Origin: Chromatiaceae bacterium
GTDB lineage: Bacteria; Pseudomonadota; Gammaproteobacteria; Chromatiales; Chromatiaceae
Direction of reading: 5' to 3'
DNA: 8,622 nt
Assembly (NCBI GenBank): GCA_016880695.1
Contig: JAEHCY010000550.1
Span: 1 to 8,622 of the forward strand
The notes below the pieces were generated by a model. The model searched no databases and was not told where the DNA came from. It worked only from the letters and a program-made list of their open reading frames with translations. Both the position numbers and the translations under genes were made by a program. Numbering within the stretch: the stretch's first letter is position 1; every line of letters starts with the position of its first letter. Below, piece by piece: positions 7,873 through 8,622 of the stretch.

Positions 7873-7896
7873 AGTATAGGTGCTCCCGCAGGGAGC
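7873..7896 (-). promoter_or_regulatory. Candidate lipase promoter: TATACT box beside a GCTCCC/GGGAGC inverted repeat
   Basis: TATACT on the minus strand (7873-7878) matches the -10 consensus at five of six positions. No acceptable -35 hexamer occurs 16-18 bases upstream. Instead a perfect inverted repeat, GCTCCC-GCA-GGGAGC (7882-7896), occupies the spacer. The arrangement would suit an activator-dependent or repressed promoter, but it is pattern-based only. Confidence 0.35.
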
Positions 7897-7914
7897 GTCG
7901 CACCGCGTCACTCG

Positions 7915-7936
7915 ATCTGTTACCGCGGTCACAGAT
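7915..7936. promoter_or_regulatory. Near-perfect 22-bp palindrome, candidate operator
   Basis: The left half ATCTGTTACCG (7915-7925) and right half CGGTCACAGAT (7926-7936) are reverse complements at ten of eleven positions; only T7921/C7930 does not pair. It lies between the divergent lipase and archease-side genes, about 37 bases upstream of the lipase TATACT box. That is where a dimeric regulator controlling one or both would bind. There is no T-run, so a terminator is unlikely. The regulator is unknown and is not encoded in the window. Confidence 0.5.
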
Positions 7937-8031
7937 GCGGGGTGGGGCCAACGGCGGAAAGCGCGGTGCTTCTTCTTCTCGCCCCTGATCTGGGGTAAAA
8001 ACTACTGGCGAGCAGCCGGGGTCGAAGATGC

Positions 8032-8038
8032 GGGAGGA
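8032..8038 (+). promoter_or_regulatory. Strong Shine-Dalgarno GGGAGGA ahead of the archease-side small ORFs
   Basis: GGGAGGA is the best ribosome-binding match upstream of archease. It is eight bases before GTG 8046, which opens a 22-codon frame, and six bases before GTG 8044, which opens a 16-codon frame. It is too far (19 bases) from GTG 8057 of the longer frame. This shows that translation may begin well upstream of archease. Confidence 0.35.
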
Positions 8039-8045
8039 ATTCAGT

Positions 8046-8114
8046 GTGGATCGGGCGTGGACGATGTGCAGGGCGCGGACGAGAGCCCCGATGATTCGCG
8101 GGCCTGGCCCATGA
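8046..8114 (+). CDS. Possible 22-codon leader ORF
   Basis: A GTG start follows GGGAGGA at good spacing. The frame reads 22 residues, Arg-rich (begins MDRAWTMCRART), and stops at TGA 8112-8114, overlapping the ATG at 8111 as ATGA. The spacing and the overlap are the only support; the peptide resembles nothing I know. It may be chance in G+C-rich DNA. Confidence 0.2.
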   Translation: MDRAWTMCRARTRAPMIRGPGP

Positions 8115-8296
8115 GTGCCCACTTAGCCGCGGTAAGGTCCCGCCTGCGGGGACAGCGGGCGCTGTTGAGCCGCACGCGGGGGGAGCGCTGCGCTTTCCGG
8201 GGCGCGCTCGCGGCGCACCACCGCGAGCTCGGGGACTCCCTCGAGCAGAAGACGCGGGCCGTGGTCCGCGGGCAAGCGGCGCAGGCCAAGCCATGA
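8111..8296 (+). CDS. Hypothetical small basic protein upstream of archease
   Basis: 61 codons from ATG 8111 to TGA 8294-8296, whose last bases overlap the archease start as ATGA, the usual sign of translational coupling. The product is rich in Arg and Ala, with a charged, probably helical stretch (HHRELGDSLEQKTRAV), no membrane segment and no motif I recognise. The frame has G/C-rich third positions and stays open upstream; GTG 8057 would give 79 residues. No Shine-Dalgarno sits directly before 8111, so if real it probably relies on coupling to the upstream frame. It could instead be an untranslated leader that is open by chance. Confidence 0.35.
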   Translation: MSAHLAAVRSRLRGQRALLSRTRGERCAFRGALAAHHRELGDSLEQKTRAVVRGQAAQAKP

Positions 8297-8622
8297 CCGA
8301 AAGGCACTGGGAGCACTTCGTTCACGGGGCGGACATCGGCGTGCGTGGGGTTGCTCCCACCCTGAGCGGTGCGTTCGAGCAAGGCGCCCTGGCCCTGACC
8401 GCCGTGATCACCGATCTCGCGGAGGTGGCGCCCACCGCGTCGGTGGAGGTGCAGTGCCAGGCGCCCGATCCCGAGCTTCTATTCGCCGACTGGCTCAATG
8501 CCGTAGTCTTCGAGATGGCCACCCGCGGCATGCTGTTTGGCCGTTTCGAGGTTGAGCTATCGGGTGAGCGCTTGTGGGGCCGCCTCTGGGGCGAGGCGGT
8601 GGAGGTGCGGCGCCACCGTCCC
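8293..8622 (+). CDS. Archease (RtcB RNA-ligase activator), 3' truncated by window edge
   Basis: Archease promotes guanylylation and multiple turnover of the RNA ligase RtcB, which joins 2',3'-cyclic phosphate and 5'-OH ends in tRNA splicing or RNA repair. The frame from ATG 8293 has 110 codons with no stop before the window ends; family members are about 140 residues, so roughly the last 30 are missing. Recognition rests on the N-terminal WEHFVHGADIGVRG block (family form HtADigirg, with Asp14 as a likely metal-binding residue). Further support comes from the FEQGALALTAVITDL helix and the LLFADWLNAVVFE block, a hallmark of archease, followed by the strand-rich end with GRLWGEAVE. It overlaps the upstream small ORF by ATGA. 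RtcB is expected nearby, outside the window. Confidence 0.92.
   Translation, partial: MTERHWEHFVHGADIGVRGVAPTLSGAFEQGALALTAVITDLAEVAPTASVEVQCQAPDPELLFADWLNAVVFEMATRGMLFGRFEVELSGERLWGRLWGEAVEVRRHRP

Larger units (their letters stand above)
7859..8045. other. Divergent intergenic region between the lipase and the archease-side genes
   Basis: No gene is seen here. It contains the TATACT box with its flanking inverted repeat, the 22-bp palindrome, a TCTTCTTCTTC pyrimidine run (7970-7980) and an imperfect palindrome CCCC-TGATCT-GGGG (7982-7995) followed by TAAAAAC. The archease-side promoter must lie here or further upstream, but I cannot assign a convincing -35/-10 pair on the plus strand. Confidence 0.5.

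Noticed and set aside
7955..7970. GG-N10-GC sigma54-like spacing upstream of the archease side (rtcBA is sigma54-dependent in E. coli)
   Set aside because: Only the two core dinucleotides and TGC match; the CAC part is missing and no RtcR-type activator gene is nearby.

Overview
The window is G+C-rich bacterial chromosome, probably from a gammaproteobacterium (possibly Chromatiales or Ectothiorhodospiraceae-like). This rests on a tight hemC-hemD pair, the protein style and an archease gene of the bacterial type that accompanies RtcB. The taxonomic placement is inference.

Layout: (1) 1-1635, visibly lower in G+C than the rest, is the 3' part of an insertion sequence. Its single open frame enters from the left edge and joins the end of an RNase H-like 3'-5' exonuclease domain (YxxxD motif) to an IS66-type DDE transposase. 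An in-frame TAA at 781-783 breaks it, so it is probably dead. (2) 1595-2037 has no convincing gene. It begins with palindromic, attC-like sequence at the compositional border, continues through several inverted repeats, and contains a plausible sigma70-type promoter for the haem genes. (3) 2038-3752 holds hemC and hemD, two nucleotides apart, which make uroporphyrinogen III from porphobilinogen. (4) 3839-7834 on the minus strand, convergent with hemD, encodes a protein of about 1331 residues. It is a patatin-like phospholipase with about ten membrane segments inserted between the catalytic Ser and the catalytic Asp. (5) 7835-8110 is a divergent regulatory region with a near-perfect 22-bp palindrome and a TATACT box. 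(6) 8111-8622 carries a possible small ORF that overlaps (ATGA) the start of an archease gene, which runs off the right edge.

The genes do not form one system. The haem pair and archease are housekeeping or RNA-repair functions, the lipase is an accessory membrane enzyme, and the transposase is a relic. I found no CRISPR array, tRNA, rRNA or defence island. The points most worth checking are the nuclease-transposase fusion, the lipase architecture with its altered nucleophile elbow, the 22-bp palindrome, and the ATGA-linked small ORFs ahead of archease.
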